Positions 10,602 to 20,589 are shown, counted from the first letter of the stretch. The stretch: DNA of 64,000 nucleotides from Anniella stebbinsi (GCA_029215795.1 JARDYH010000002.1:10719001-10783000); one strand, 5' to 3'. The notes: generated from the letters alone by a model not told the origin. Translations and numbers: made by a program.

Positions 10602-10945
10602 CGTCGTCACACGGAGGGAAATCGCGATTGCTTACCGTCGCTTCTCCGCCTGCGCGTTTGTCCCACCTTACTTCCTCTTTCGAAAGAGGAAGTGAACAAT
10701 CTGCACGTGGCCCCATTCCGTGGGCCATTTTGATTGCGCTGCTTCTCCTGCACACAGCAGGAGGTAGTGGCAACTTCCGTCTTTAAAAATAAGTCGGACT
10801 TACTGGGGTGTATTTCGTCACGCAAGGAAGGCTAGAAGAGGCAGGAGGCGCACGGGAGGCAGACGATGGCATGAGAGGGACCCGCGAAAATCCGTGAGTG
10901 CCCAGTAACGAGTGTGCAATAAAACGCGCATCTGATGGAGCTCAA
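10602..10945. repeat. Interspersed element, family F
   Basis: One end carries TTGCTTACCGTCGCTTCTCC, and the other carries CCGTGAGTGCCCAGTAACGA. Both ends recur in the same order at 13501-13884 and inverted at 31185-31553. All three are near 350-380 bp, so this is a discrete element, probably a MITE. Confidence 0.6.
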
Positions 10946-11263
10946 AATCTTTGCATCCTGAGACATCTCCTTTTTGACCATGGCAAAGAGGATATCTAAT
11001 CGTTCACACCGCTCACCTGTCAGTCTCTCATGAGGTTTGTACATTTCAAAGCAAAGCAGAAAAGTCACCTCTTTGCACATCTGTTCTTATTCCACTACCT
11101 TTCCCATAAGTGTAACATCCCTCAAAGCATGTAAACAGGCCCACCTACTGACAGTTAAGCCAATAACCACACACTGAGCTTTAAAGCACTTTAGAATGGT
11201 TCAGTTAACTACAGTGCACTTTGTGTGAAGCCACAGAAAGTGCAGGGCTATGTGTCATTTCAT

Positions 11264-11690
11264 TTCATTTATTACATTTCTTTACCACTCAATAGCCAAA
11301 GCTCTCTGGGAGATTTACAAAGATTAAACCTTAAGAATAACTCATAAAAACCATTTACACACAAACATATAAACAGACAGCACACCAAGAAGAGAGAGAT
11401 CTAAAACAATATTAAACAATCAACAATAAGAAAAACCCAGGACCTGATTAAAACCTGCTGTCAAACGCCTGAGAGAAGAGGAAGGCCTTAACCTGGTGCC
11501 GAAAAGGTAACAATGTTGGTGAAATGTAGTCCTCGCCAGAGAGATCACATTTGGGGAGCCACCACCGAGAAGGCCCAATCTCCCTTATTGCTACCCTCTG
11601 AGCCTCCCTCAGAGGAGGCACCCAGAGGAGGGCCTAAGATGATGATTTAATGTACAGGTGGGTTCATGCTGGGAGTGGCGCGCCATCAGA
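11264..11690 (-). mobile_element. L2-type LINE 3' region fragment
   Basis: It begins TTTATTACATTTCTTTACCA, the antisense of the 3' end that repeatedly reads GGCGGTATAGAAATG elsewhere in the window. It then runs through GCCACCACCGAGAAGGCCC, typical of antisense L2 3' UTR in reptiles. It is truncated. Confidence 0.65.
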
Positions 11691-11952
11691 TGAGGGTTGA
11701 TGCCTTTGGATGAGGGCTTAACGACATCTGATCTGGCATTGTAAAGCAGAGTGACAGCAAGGGGATTCACGTGCCGATGCGCTTGTGCATGCTCAGGTTA
11801 TTCATGGAGGTGTCACTTTAGCCTTCCTCACAGGCTTTGCCTGCATTTAGATAAAATGCGCTCTGCCCATCAGTGAACCAACATCCTTGGCAACTAGAAG
11901 ACATCTAACATCTTACTGCAGGGTGCCGCAGAGCTGGTGGCATTGTACTCAC

Positions 11953-12067
11953 TTGCTGGTCAGATGGGCCTTTGGCGTGATGCCGAATTCGCCAAAAAGG
12001 GTAACAAAAACATTGGCATCGGTCCCCGCTCCTCGGACGTCTCCTGTCACCGTCACCACTTCGTAGA
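11953..12067 (-). CDS. LOXHD1: LOXHD1 exon 2 (start of PLAT domain 1)
   Basis: This 115-bp exon opens the first PLAT (polycystin-1, lipoxygenase, alpha-toxin) domain, a beta-sandwich that binds membranes or protein partners. It reads [19 protein letters not shown], then [20 protein letters not shown]. The GAGTDANVF motif is the signature of LOXHD1 PLAT repeats. The acceptor CTTTCTCCTCATAG has a good pyrimidine tract. The first two bases complete a Val codon begun by the last G of exon 1. The donor is CAA|GTGAGT, which splits the final Lys codon. It lies 6.6 kb downstream of exon 1. Confidence 0.96.
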
Positions 12068-12310
12068 CTATGAGGAGAAAGCACAGAAAGGTCACGTAAG
12101 GAGAGCGAGAGGGAAAAGCAGATCTTAGTGTCAGGGACAGTCCAGAGATGCAGGTCAAAACGGACCCAAACGTCAAGGTTAAAAATAAGACCCTTTTTCA
12201 AGTAAATGCAGCTTCTATCAGAAAGTTCTTTTCAGCTTCAACGAGTCTGACTTCTGAAAACATAAAAAGAGAAAGATTTGGACTCCTTCTTTGACCTAGA
12301 ACAAGGGGCC

Positions 12311-12400
12311 ATAGAATCATAGAAGTGTGGAGTTGGAAGGGACCACAAGGATAGTCCAACCCTCTGCAACATGCAGGGTATTGCTAGGCACTTAAAAGAT
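12311..12400 (-). mobile_element. CR1 LINE 3' terminus
   Basis: ATAGAATCATAGAAGTGTGG then GGAAGGGACCACAAGG and TCCAACCCTCTGCA form the antisense 3' end of CR1. It lies in LOXHD1 intron 1, 240 bp upstream of exon 2. Confidence 0.75.
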
Positions 12401-12439
12401 TTGGGGCCAAGCCCATAGGATACAAATCTGCATAAAATT

Positions 12440-12441
12440 TG

Positions 12442-12473
<32 letters not shown>

Positions 12474-12600
12474 GTTAGATTTATTTATATCCTGCCATTT
12501 TCCCAATACTGGGACTCAAGGAGGTTTATAAGACTAAAACATATACAATAAAAACATATAAAAATAATTTTACAAAAGTTAAAATAGAATGAAACCCACT
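12440..12600 (-). repeat. (ATT)n tract joined to an L2-like 3' end
   Basis: About nine ATT units (12446-12474) are followed by TTTATTTATATCCTGCCATT. On the minus strand this is an L2-type 3' end with its own tail microsatellite, as also at 57487-57895. Confidence 0.6.
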
Positions 12601-13009
12601 GTAATATTAAAAACATTTTTTTTAATTAAAAAGCAAATAACAATTTTTTAAAAGCCAATACATTAACACAGGCCCAGAGTATTCCCAAAGGCCTGCCAGA
12701 ACAAAAAAAAAGTCTTTGCCTGCCAAAAAGGGTTTTCCCTGTTGCTTTATATCTATGTATGTGAATGAAGAAATAATTACTAAGATGTTCTTAAATTTCA
12801 CAGGAGGCAAGAGCAGCCAATTCATTTCTTATCCAAGTCATTTCAAATACAGTAAATTCTTCAATTAATTTGCACCTTCCCCAGATCATCCCAACTTAAT
12901 GGGGAAAGTTTTTTTCTAAGCTTAATTGCCAAGCAAGTAGAGATTGGGAGGGGGTGTTGTAGCGTGTGGGGAAAGTTAACCCTTCACTCCCCAGCTGCAA
13001 TCTCCATTG

Positions 13010-13320
13010 CAAATTGCATGGCAATCAATCTGATAAAAAATATCCCATCATTTCATGGTTTCCTGGCTTTTCTGCAGTTTGTCTCCCATTGTAAAAGGTT
13101 GAAATGCCTTTCCTAAGGGATAGTTCTTGGCGGTAAGGTTTTCTAAGATAAAATAAACTGGTGTTTTTGTTTGTATTTTTGGCTGCACCCCAGTTACATT
13201 TGCCTCCACCTATTTTACCTTTGGCTCTACCCACCAATGAAATGGGCCCCCGAGAACTCCTCCAAAACTGAATTTGTCCCTCAGGCTGAAAGAGGTTCCC
13301 AGCTCCTGTTCTAAGGGAAT
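13010..13320 (-). repeat. Family G interspersed repeat
   Basis: It is the inverse of 9511-9850: TTTCATGGTTTCCTGGC, AAAGGTTGAAATGCC, TTTACCTTTGGCTCTACC and GGCTGAAAGAGGTTCCC appear in order. It is non-coding. Confidence 0.5.
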
Positions 13321-13500
13321 GATCAATTAAATGTTGCAGCCCAAGTAGTAAGTTTTCTACTTATTTTGGACAAGGCTCCTGAAATTGTAACAATTCCATT
13401 GGGGGTGGGGATAGCAATGACTGGCAACCCTGGTTATTCTCTGTGTGTCATTTAGCCTTAGAACAAAGTGCCAGTGCTCCCTCTATCTCCTTTTAGATTA

Positions 13501-13884
13501 TGAGCTCCTTCAAATGGGGAGAAATTGTGTTCCCTTACCGTGGCTCTGCTTGCTGCTTCTCTTCCGCTTCTGCAACGAGCTGTAATTACACCAGGAAGAG
13601 AGCAGCGACCACGTGGCTTGTACAGCCTCAAGGCAGTTGAATGGGGCAGCGCCCTCTAGTGACCACTTATAGCGCAGCTTTGCCTACACACAGCAGGAAA
13701 AACCCAACAAATATCGATCTATCCTAGAAAAGTCAGGTTTTCTGAGGTTTTATTTTTAGTGCTAGAATGGGGAAATGGAATGGGAGATGCACAAGAGGCT
13801 GACGGCATTATCAGAATGACCCACAAACATCCATGAGTGGCCAGTAATAAGCGTGCTATAAAATGCTTGTTTAAAGAAGCTCAT
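13501..13884. repeat. Interspersed element, family F
   Basis: It shares TTCCCTTACCGTGGCTC at one end and CATGAGTGGCCAGTAATAAG at the other with 10602-10945. The interior contains GCGCCCTCTAGTGACCAC, a phrase with a partner at 31410-31455. Confidence 0.6.
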
Positions 13885-13924
13885 TGTATCTGAAATTCAC
13901 AGATCCAAACAGGGCGGCTTGCAG

Positions 13925-13950
13925 TGTGTGTGTGTGGGGGGGGGGGAGGG
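13925..13950. repeat. (TG)n followed by poly-G
   Basis: About seven TG units run into a broken run of G. Confidence 0.85.
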
Positions 13951-14194
13951 GTGCAGACAGTTAGCCATTCTCTGGAATTCTTTATGCTCAATCAGCCGCC
14001 CTCTGCAAAGTCAAATGTCATTTCTGAGTCATCAAATAAAGATCGGTCTTTTCAACCACCACGCATAAGTTATTTTTACAAAGTACATAGCGTATGTTCA
14101 GGAATGTTATCCCTAGTGATCTAACGATTTGCCATTCTCCCAAAATTTCAAAAGCAAAAATTGCCGAAGCAAAATTTGCAGAAGAAAGTAAGGC

Positions 14195-14898
14195 GATAAA
14201 GTGATGCTTCAAACAAACAGGAAAATATTCCCAACCCCTTACAAATGCAGAGAACGAAACAACTGGGCTGAGTACACTGGTGACCATACTGCAAAAATAA
14301 TAGTAATGTTAATGCTGGTGCTTTTGAAATTATTTAATATCGTGAATTACCTAAAACCAATTATTAAAAACAATACCCACTATGCTACTTGCAAGAAAGC
14401 TGAAATTAGGGTAACACCCTGAACTTGCACTTGAATACTTGGATGGCCACTGCTGTCTTTTGCCAAATTTAGAACATTTATTTATGGTGGAGCCTTTTCG
14501 GGCACACCCTACAGTTACTCATTCTTTACAAAATCAGTTTCTGTTTATGGATAGGCAAAAGCCTTAAATTGGTTTTTTATTACTGCAGTGGCACCTACTG
14601 ATACGAACATAGATATTTTTGTATTTCTGTATTTCAGAGTTAATATCTGGATCGTTTTGAACACTAATTATGCCACTGAGGAAGACCATTGGTCGAAACG
14701 CATATGGAGTGTGTATGGTTCATTATTGTGTTCTGGAGTTTGACTCATATTGGGAATTGTTTTTAATCATTGTTTTTAGGTCATTCACAATATTAAATAA
14801 GTTCAAAAGCACCAATATTAACATTACTATTATTTTTCCAGTATATTGTCACCACTGTACCCAGCCCAGTTGTTTTGTTCTCTGATAAAGTGATACTT
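14195..14898. mobile_element. Penelope-type foldback element with hammerhead-like core
   Basis: A 15-bp direct repeat (GATAAAGTGATGCTT at 14195, with one change at 14884-14898) flanks the unit. After a 38-bp tail come inverted arms, 14248-14384 and 14747-14884, about 137 bp each and highly similar. Between them, at 14677-14699, lies CTGAGGA, a GACC/GGTC stem and GAAA. ACGC and GTGT then form a possible stem III, followed by TA and a TGG that can pair with CCA before the core. Hammerhead ribozymes are known from Penelope-like retroelements. An extra A next to stem II departs from the consensus, so activity is uncertain. No coding sequence is present. Confidence 0.7.
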
Positions 14899-14936
14899 GC
14901 CTATTTAGATCTACCCCAACAGGACTGAAAGACAAT

Positions 14937-15162
14937 GGCTGAATTCGGACGACACAATAAGCAACTGGGGTGGGGGAAACAATCATCATTTGTATTGACT
15001 ATCGTGTCATCCGAATGCTGCCATAGTCAACTCAGTGCGGATCCTAATCCACACCACAGTTGATTATTTATTACCATGTTGTGTGGGGAGTACCTCCTAG
15101 TTGAACAACTGTAAAGTTGATTATTAACCCACCATTGACTATCGTGTTGTCCGAATTCAGCC
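14937..15162. mobile_element. Foldback element (family B) with 3-bp duplication
   Basis: Termini GGCTGAATTCGGACGACAC and GTTGTCCGAATTCAGCC are inverse complements. AAT on both sides is a 3-bp target duplication, as in PIF/Harbinger elements. The inside repeats 'TGACTATCGTGT'-type phrases in both orientations. It is a non-autonomous element of 226 bp. Confidence 0.75.
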
Positions 15163-15324
15163 AATGTGTGAATTAATTAGTAAAGTATTCTTCATTGATT
15201 CTCTCTTTATTAAATGCAGCCTGTGTTTAAATATATATCACCTTACAAGTATTCATCATCTGTGATGTGCCACGAAAGAGAAGAACCTACTCACCAGGCG
15301 TCACTAGGCACTTTAAAGCTGGAA

Positions 15325-15410
15325 TCCTATATTTGCTTACCTAGGAGTCAGTCACATTGAACCCAAAGGGACTTACTTCTGAGTAGAAATGCATGGGATT
15401 GTGCTGTAAG
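15325..15410. repeat. Short palindromic repeat (family H)
   Basis: AATCCTATATTTGCTTACCT is followed by CACATTGAACCCAAAGGGAC and CATGGGATTGTGCTGT. It has the same structure as the stretches at 9454 and 16270. Confidence 0.5.
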
Positions 15411-15576
15411 TTGCCAGAATACAGAATACCCAAAAGCCAAATGTACACGAGGATTTTTTGCTGGGTGTTTCTTGACAGCACTGCCAAGTTTGAACAGACT
15501 TGCACCCTGCAAGCAGAATGGATTCTTCCAGCTGCCCAGAGTTCTTTCCATTTTTAAGTAGATGAGAACAAAGGCC

Positions 15577-16106
15577 TGTCAGAGATTGTGATGCACTGCA
15601 CTCTCTGAGCATGTACAGAGTGCAAGCACACAGCAGCGGAATAACAGCAGAGCTCACTGGTAGCAGACAGATGTCCTGGTAGTCAGAAAACACTCAGACA
15701 CAGCAGTGTTTTAAACTACTATACTAAGTTTTACTTTACAAGTATTTACAGAAAAGAAAAACATTCAACTAATATCTTCAGCCTTCTTAGCCAACAACAT
15801 AACCAACCATAAAGTATCATCCACCATCCACCACAACGTCCCACACTGTTTTTACCACATGCTGTCCCTTTATAGCACTGGGGGCCTATCACAGCGTCGG
15901 CTGCACATCTCCCCATGTGTTGCTATGCTCTCCAGCTCACAGGGAAGAGTACCAAATGACCTTGGTCTTTAGAGCTTACCAGCTGCCCTTGATTTGGCAA
16001 CTGTACAGAGTACTTGAGATATCAAGTCATCTCATGTCTCTTACTTTTTGCTTAGTAACAGAAAAAACCAATTTTCTTTACATTTAAACCAAATAAAATC
16101 TTAACA
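15577..16106 (-). mobile_element. Solo LTR, 530 bp
   Basis: The unit begins TGTCAGAG and ends CTTAACA, so it has TG...CA ends. It is bounded by a 5-bp direct repeat AGGCC (15572-15576 and 16107-16111). No internal gag-pol follows, which fits LTR-LTR recombination. On the minus strand there is a CTATAAAGGG TATA-like box (15866-15876), which suggests minus orientation. The class (copia, gypsy or retrovirus-like) cannot be set from the LTR alone. Confidence 0.8.
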
Positions 16107-16671
16107 AGGCCATGAAACCTTGACATCCAACACACCAAGAGGACACACACAGTCACACATACACGTTTTTTTTTAAAAAAAAAAAAGGTTTGAAAGTCCC
16201 AGATAGGTAAGGATGCCACAAAGACAGAATCAAGAAGTACATTTTAGGTGGAATAGAAGGACAAATCTATCCAATAGTCAGCACAAGCCCACTGAGTTCA
16301 ATGGGCTTACTCCCAGGTAGGTGGATATAGGATTGCAGCTAGAGCAAAGGCGCCTTTATATTTGAGGAAAATGGGGCAGTGATCCTTCACCTGTCCCTTA
16401 CCCACTTGTGGCCCCAACAAACAGGTACATTTGCTTCAATGTTCAGTTGACCAGAGCCACGTATGATCTTCTACTGGTCCCACCAACCCCAGTGGGCAGA
16501 AGCTGCCACTGAGCCAGAGTGTAATATTTTCAAGCTACTATCCAATGGGTTCCACAAGAAACCAGATCACCTACAGGGATCTAAGAAGCGATCTACTCTG
16601 ATCATTATGTCTTTGAAGGTGTGGGGCTGTGTAAGAAAATTAGTAGGCATAGGCCTGGTCACACATAACAC
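16107..16671. other. Intron 1 sequence, family H piece at 16265-16345
   Basis: Apart from ACTGAGTTCAATGGGCTTAC and nearby CCAGGTAGGTGGATATAGG, a family H fragment, and a T/A run near 16170, nothing is recognised. Confidence 0.35.
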
Positions 16672-16991
16672 TAGGGTGACCATATGGAAAGGAAGACAGG
16701 GCTCCTGTATCTTTAACAGTTGCATAGAAAAGGGAATTTCAGCAGGTGTCATTTGTATGCATGCAGTATCTGGTGAAATTCCCTCTTCATCACAACAGTT
16801 CAAGCTGCAGGAGCCCTGCCCTCTTTTGTATCTGGTCACTCTAGTATAGCCCCTGCAGCTTTACCTGTTGTGATGAAGAGGGCATTTCACCAGGTGCTGC
16901 ATGCCTACAAATGACACCTGCTGAAATTCTCTTTACTATACAACTGTTAAAGATACAGGGGCCCTGTCCTCCTTTCCATATGGTCACCCTA
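16672..16991. mobile_element. Foldback DNA transposon (family A), dimer subtype 1
   Basis: Termini TAGGGTGACC and GGTCACCCTA bound 320 bp and are flanked by a perfect 8-bp duplication, CATAACAC (16664-16671 and 16992-16999). The centre reads GGTCACTCTAGTATAGC. It is the best preserved copy in the window. Confidence 0.92.
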
Positions 16992-17126
16992 CATAACACT
17001 AAGCTATGGTGTGGTTTGTTGAAATCTGGCTTGTCCCCATGTTCGCTCCAAAGCCTTCCCTGCAAACAAACCATGTAATGCACAGCCTACTATTTCACAT
17101 TCTGGTGAGGCTCATCTTGTTTATAA

Positions 17127-17694
17127 GGGCTCATCTATACCTGCAGCCCTTTGGGGAGTGGGGAGGGACGATCACGGAGTTTTTTACTTCCGGGATCGTC
17201 CTTCATGGGCCACACACCAGCAAGTTGTCCCGGAAGTAAAGAGGGACATTCTGGGACTCCATTGTTGTTGTTTTTTAAGAGGAGACATTTGCACAATTGT
17301 GCGGGCGCAACCCCACATGAAGGAACAATTTTTAAAAAACAAAATACAACAAACTCGGTGCTGGAAAACACCAAGCGCCATCCTAAAGATGGCGAAAATG
17401 CATTCCCCTTCACCACTGATGCCCACGGGCTCCCCCCGCACAGCTCCATGTCCATTTCCTGAGCCCCGCTACTCATGGGGAAAAGGGAGGACCCTGGGAG
17501 GGAGAGCCACACCGCCCGTGGAGCTCGGGATAGTCCCACGATGGCAAGAAAAAGCGGGTGGAAAGCAGTTCCAGCTATCCCGGGAGAACTGAGTGCTCAT
17601 CCCCAGTTCACCCCAGGGTCAGCTGTGCATCATTTGGATGCGCAGGGATGACCTTGTGACTACACTGGGATAAATAGCAGGTGTAAACAAGCCC
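17127..17694. mobile_element. Harbinger-like foldback element, 568 bp
   Basis: Termini GGGCTCATCTATACCTGC and GCAGGTGTAAACAAGCCC are imperfect inverse complements. Both flanks carry TAA, the preferred 3-bp target of PIF/Harbinger transposons. The open frames inside overlap in all directions and look compositional. Confidence 0.7.
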
Positions 17695-17999
17695 TAAGAT
17701 AGTAGATCAGTTGTGTTAAATTGGCCTTTTTTGCACACAACGCTAAATGATGGTATGGTATGTTGAAACCTAGATTCCTGTTGTGTCTGGACCCATCCCC
17801 ACAAATCACCCTTGGTTTGTTCACCAGCTACAAACTACAAATAGAACCCATGGTTTGTTGTTGGCTCTCAAAGTCTTGCTTATTTAAACCATGGCGTGTC
17901 ATGACATCTGAATCCTCTTGTCATGACATCTGAATCCGCTGGCTTGTTTGTACCTATGTTTGTAACTGTTTTTAGCTGATAATGTATGTTTACAAAAAA

Positions 18000-18065
18000 T
18001 ATATTATGCTTTATAATGTTTATGAACCACCCTAGCTATCAGGTGGTATAGAAATAAAATATAAT
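18000..18065 (+). mobile_element. L2-type LINE 3' tail
   Basis: ATGAACCACCCTAGCTATC then GGTGGTATAGAAATAAAATA matches the sense 3' end of the L2-like elements in this window. Confidence 0.55.
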
Positions 18066-18359
18066 AAAATATTGGTTGTACTGCTGTCTGCCCTGAAAAA
18101 GAGGCAGCCAGCAAGATGAAACTGCTAAAAGTGAAACTGAGCCAAAGGCTGGCAGAATGGGCAGGAGAGAAACAAATCAGAAATAGGGATAACAAGCCAC
18201 AATTTGTTTGCTCATCTGCAGGACAATTCCTGGCTAAAGCAATGCTGGATTTGCCAGGGCAGCCTTCCTATTAGGTTCTTTGGGACTTAATGTTGGTTAA
18301 GTGTGCATAGAATTTCAGCCTTAATTGGTTTTTTATTTGACTTCCCCCCCCCCCCCAAG

Positions 18360-18530
18360 GAACTCAGGGCAGCATACACGGTCCAATATCCAATACAAGG
18401 CCCTGTTCCATCCAGTCTTCACAACCACCCTGTGAGGTAGACCAGGCTCAGGGACTGGGACTGACTGAAAGCCACCCAGTTAGCCTCATGGCTGAGTGGG
18501 GATGTGAATGGAGGTGTCTCCATCCCACAC
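18360..18530 (-). mobile_element. Sauria-type SINE fragment
   Basis: ACCACCCTGTGAGGTAGACC, then CACCCAGTTAGCCTCATGGC and GAGTGGGGATGTGAA follow the antisense Sauria SINE body. The tRNA-derived part is missing. It lies just downstream of LOXHD1 exon 1 on the gene strand. Confidence 0.6.
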
Positions 18531-18661
18531 TAAGTCCGCTTCACCCCATGGTCTCCGCCAAATATATAAAACAAAATGGAAACCGCGTTGCGCATGAGCT
18601 CACAGGGACACCACATGAACATGAACTCCCAAGGGTGCCCTACTGAAGCCTCCACACTTAC

Positions 18662-19118
18662 CTTTCTTCTTGTTGTACTCGTCTTCCGTTTCATGGCAAG
18701 ATTCGGAGTGATAACCCAGAAGTTCCTGTTCATACAGCTCCACAAAGTTCTCATCATTCTTCTTCTTTTTCTTCTTGTCCTTGTCTTTGCTCTTGGACTT
18801 TTTGCCTTTCTTCTTCTTCTTCTTTTTCTTTTTCTTCTTCTTCTTCCGGCTAGAGTCATCGTCATCATCGTCATCATCGTCACTGTCGCTCCACTCTTTC
18901 CTCTTCTTCTTCTTCTTATTTTTCATCTTCTTCTTCTTCTTCTCCTCCTCCTCGCTGCTGCCTTCCTCCTCATCCTCTGACGAATCTCTCTTTTTCAATT
19001 CCTTCTTCTTTTCTTGGATTTCCTCCTCTTCCTCCTCTTCCTCCATCTCCTCCTCCTCCTCCTCTTCCTCCTCCATCTCCTCCTCCTCCTCCTCTTCCTC
19101 CTCCGATGACCTACTCAT
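18662..19118 (-). CDS. LOXHD1: LOXHD1 exon 1, charged N-terminus
   Basis: The ATG at 19118 has an A at -3 and is preceded by an in-frame stop (19158-19160), so it is the first start in frame. The exon codes for 152 residues plus one base. Residues 2-33 or so are nearly pure Glu. Mixed Lys, Ser and Asp blocks follow, including nine Asp, and then long Lys runs. It closes with NDENFVELYEQELLGY and ends DEYNKKK before donor AAG|GTAAGT. The closing segment matches the start of mammalian LOXHD1, which as I recall is only about 43 residues long. The extra hundred or so residues are therefore a low-complexity extension built from trinucleotide repeats. Its likely role is unstructured. The start could be later, but no other in-frame Met lies near the conserved part. 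Confidence 0.85.
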
Positions 19119-19620
19119 CCTGCCCTTCTGCTTATCATCTACTCTTCCTATTCTCTGTCATGTCACCGATTTTTTCCCCCTCCACGACAATGTTTCTCCT
19201 AGATTCTTTGGACTTTGCTGTTGATGCTCCTCTACTTGATGCAGCCCCTTCGGAGGCTTCCCTTCCTTTCCGCTTCTAGAATGTTGTTTGTGCCCTCCTG
19301 TGCTCCTCTCCCTTCGGCAGTGTAGATTTCCTTTCCTCCTTTGATCAACAATCCCATCCGTCGATCGTCTCTTTGAATCCTTTCCCCTTTAACTGTAACC
19401 CTTCGGTCTTCTACCGGTTTGGTCAAAACACCCTCCCCTTTCACGTCTTTCATTGCCTCTTTCCTTTGATTTGGGTTTGTTTTCTGGTTCCATTACTTAT
19501 TCATTGGCTTGAGCAAAGCGTTTCCTTCTCCTCCTCCTTCTACTTTTTTTTTTTTAAAGAGCTTCCCTCTGTCTTGATTAAAGCGTGCAACGAGTTTCCT
19601 GTATCACCCCTGGCCAATGA
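19119..19620 (-). promoter_or_regulatory. LOXHD1 upstream flank, purine-rich on the gene strand
   Basis: This is the immediate upstream region of the LOXHD1 start and should contain 5' UTR and possibly the promoter. It is strongly purine-rich on the gene strand. A CCAAT pentamer lies on the gene strand near 19503-19508. I see no convincing TATA box or CpG island, and the transcription start cannot be placed. Confidence 0.3.
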
Positions 19621-19809
19621 AAGTAAGGATCCATTCGAATGTAGGTCAGATGGGGGCATATCATGAAATGCTACCTTGGCCTTAGCACAGAGGTAGACCT
19701 AGGCAGTGGGAAAACCTTACACTGCTTTCCTCAGAGTACCACCTGTGGCTTCAGAAGGCTCCGGGGATACAAAATTACCTGCCCTTTCTTCAGTCAGGCA
19801 AGCCCTAAG

Positions 19810-19827
19810 ACAGACAGATAGATAAAA

Positions 19828-19864
<37 letters not shown>

Positions 19865-19877
19865 GAGAGAGACAGAC

Positions 19878-19908
<31 letters not shown>
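19810..19908. repeat. (GACA)n and (GA)n array
   Basis: About nine GACA units turn into GA dinucleotides. It lies 700 bp upstream of the LOXHD1 start and 220 bp from a GATA array. Confidence 0.95.
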
Positions 19909-20131
19909 CGTCCAGCTACCTTATCTGGCTGGTTTGCAGTTCCCTCTCCATTATTCATGGGTCTCAGGATTGCTTTACAGCAGGGGATCTCAAAACTTTG
20001 CCATAGAGAGCCTCCCGAAGTCACAGGAGGAAGAATTTCTGCTCCTCTCCCTCCCTTTGTCTTTTCATAGAGGGTTCCATGAGGGAGGGGAGGTTCTTTC
20101 ATCCCTGAAGGACCATGTGCTCCCCATGGGA

Positions 20132-20155
20132 GATGAGATAGATAGATAGATAGAT

Positions 20156-20194
<39 letters not shown>

Positions 20195-20267
20195 GATAGA
20201 TGGATGGATGTATAGATGGATGGATGGATGTATAGATAAGATGGATGGATGGATGGATAGATGGATC
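20132..20267. repeat. (GATA)n and (GGAT)n array
   Basis: About fourteen GATA units, with two breaks, run into GGAT/GTAT units. GATA and GACA repeats together are the components of the Bkm satellite first found in snakes. Confidence 0.95.
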
Positions 20268-20589
20268 CAGTATTCTTTTCCCAAAATTGCAGAGAACAAG
20301 CCACCATCAAGGCCCCTGAGTAAAATGCTCTAAGCAATCACAAACATCCTTGCACACCAGCCCACAAAAGTTACTGGTGGTTTAAGTCTGAAATTGTAAA
20401 CGGCACAGTGGTATACTGAATGTATCGTAAGGGACCTGTAATGGACCAGGCTGCTTTCCAGCCTGATCCCGGAGCTGTAGGAATGGACACATGCGCCAAT
20501 TTTGGTTTCTCTCAGTTTCGCTTGTTTCCAGTCTTACATTCAGTTCATCCCAAATGTAGAGATCCCGCCATTCCCATTTTAAGTTCAGT

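Noticed and set aside
17135..17592. Overlapping open frames of 103-144 codons
   Set aside because: They lie inside a 568-bp foldback element with TAA duplications, and frames on both strands overlap without any domain.
18775..19224. Plus-strand open frame rich in Phe and Ser, 149 codons
   Set aside because: It is the complement of the Lys/Glu-coding repeats of LOXHD1 exon 1. Its composition is an artefact.
19810..20267. CRISPR-like array
   Set aside because: Short tandem units with no spacers in a vertebrate sequence. They are microsatellites.
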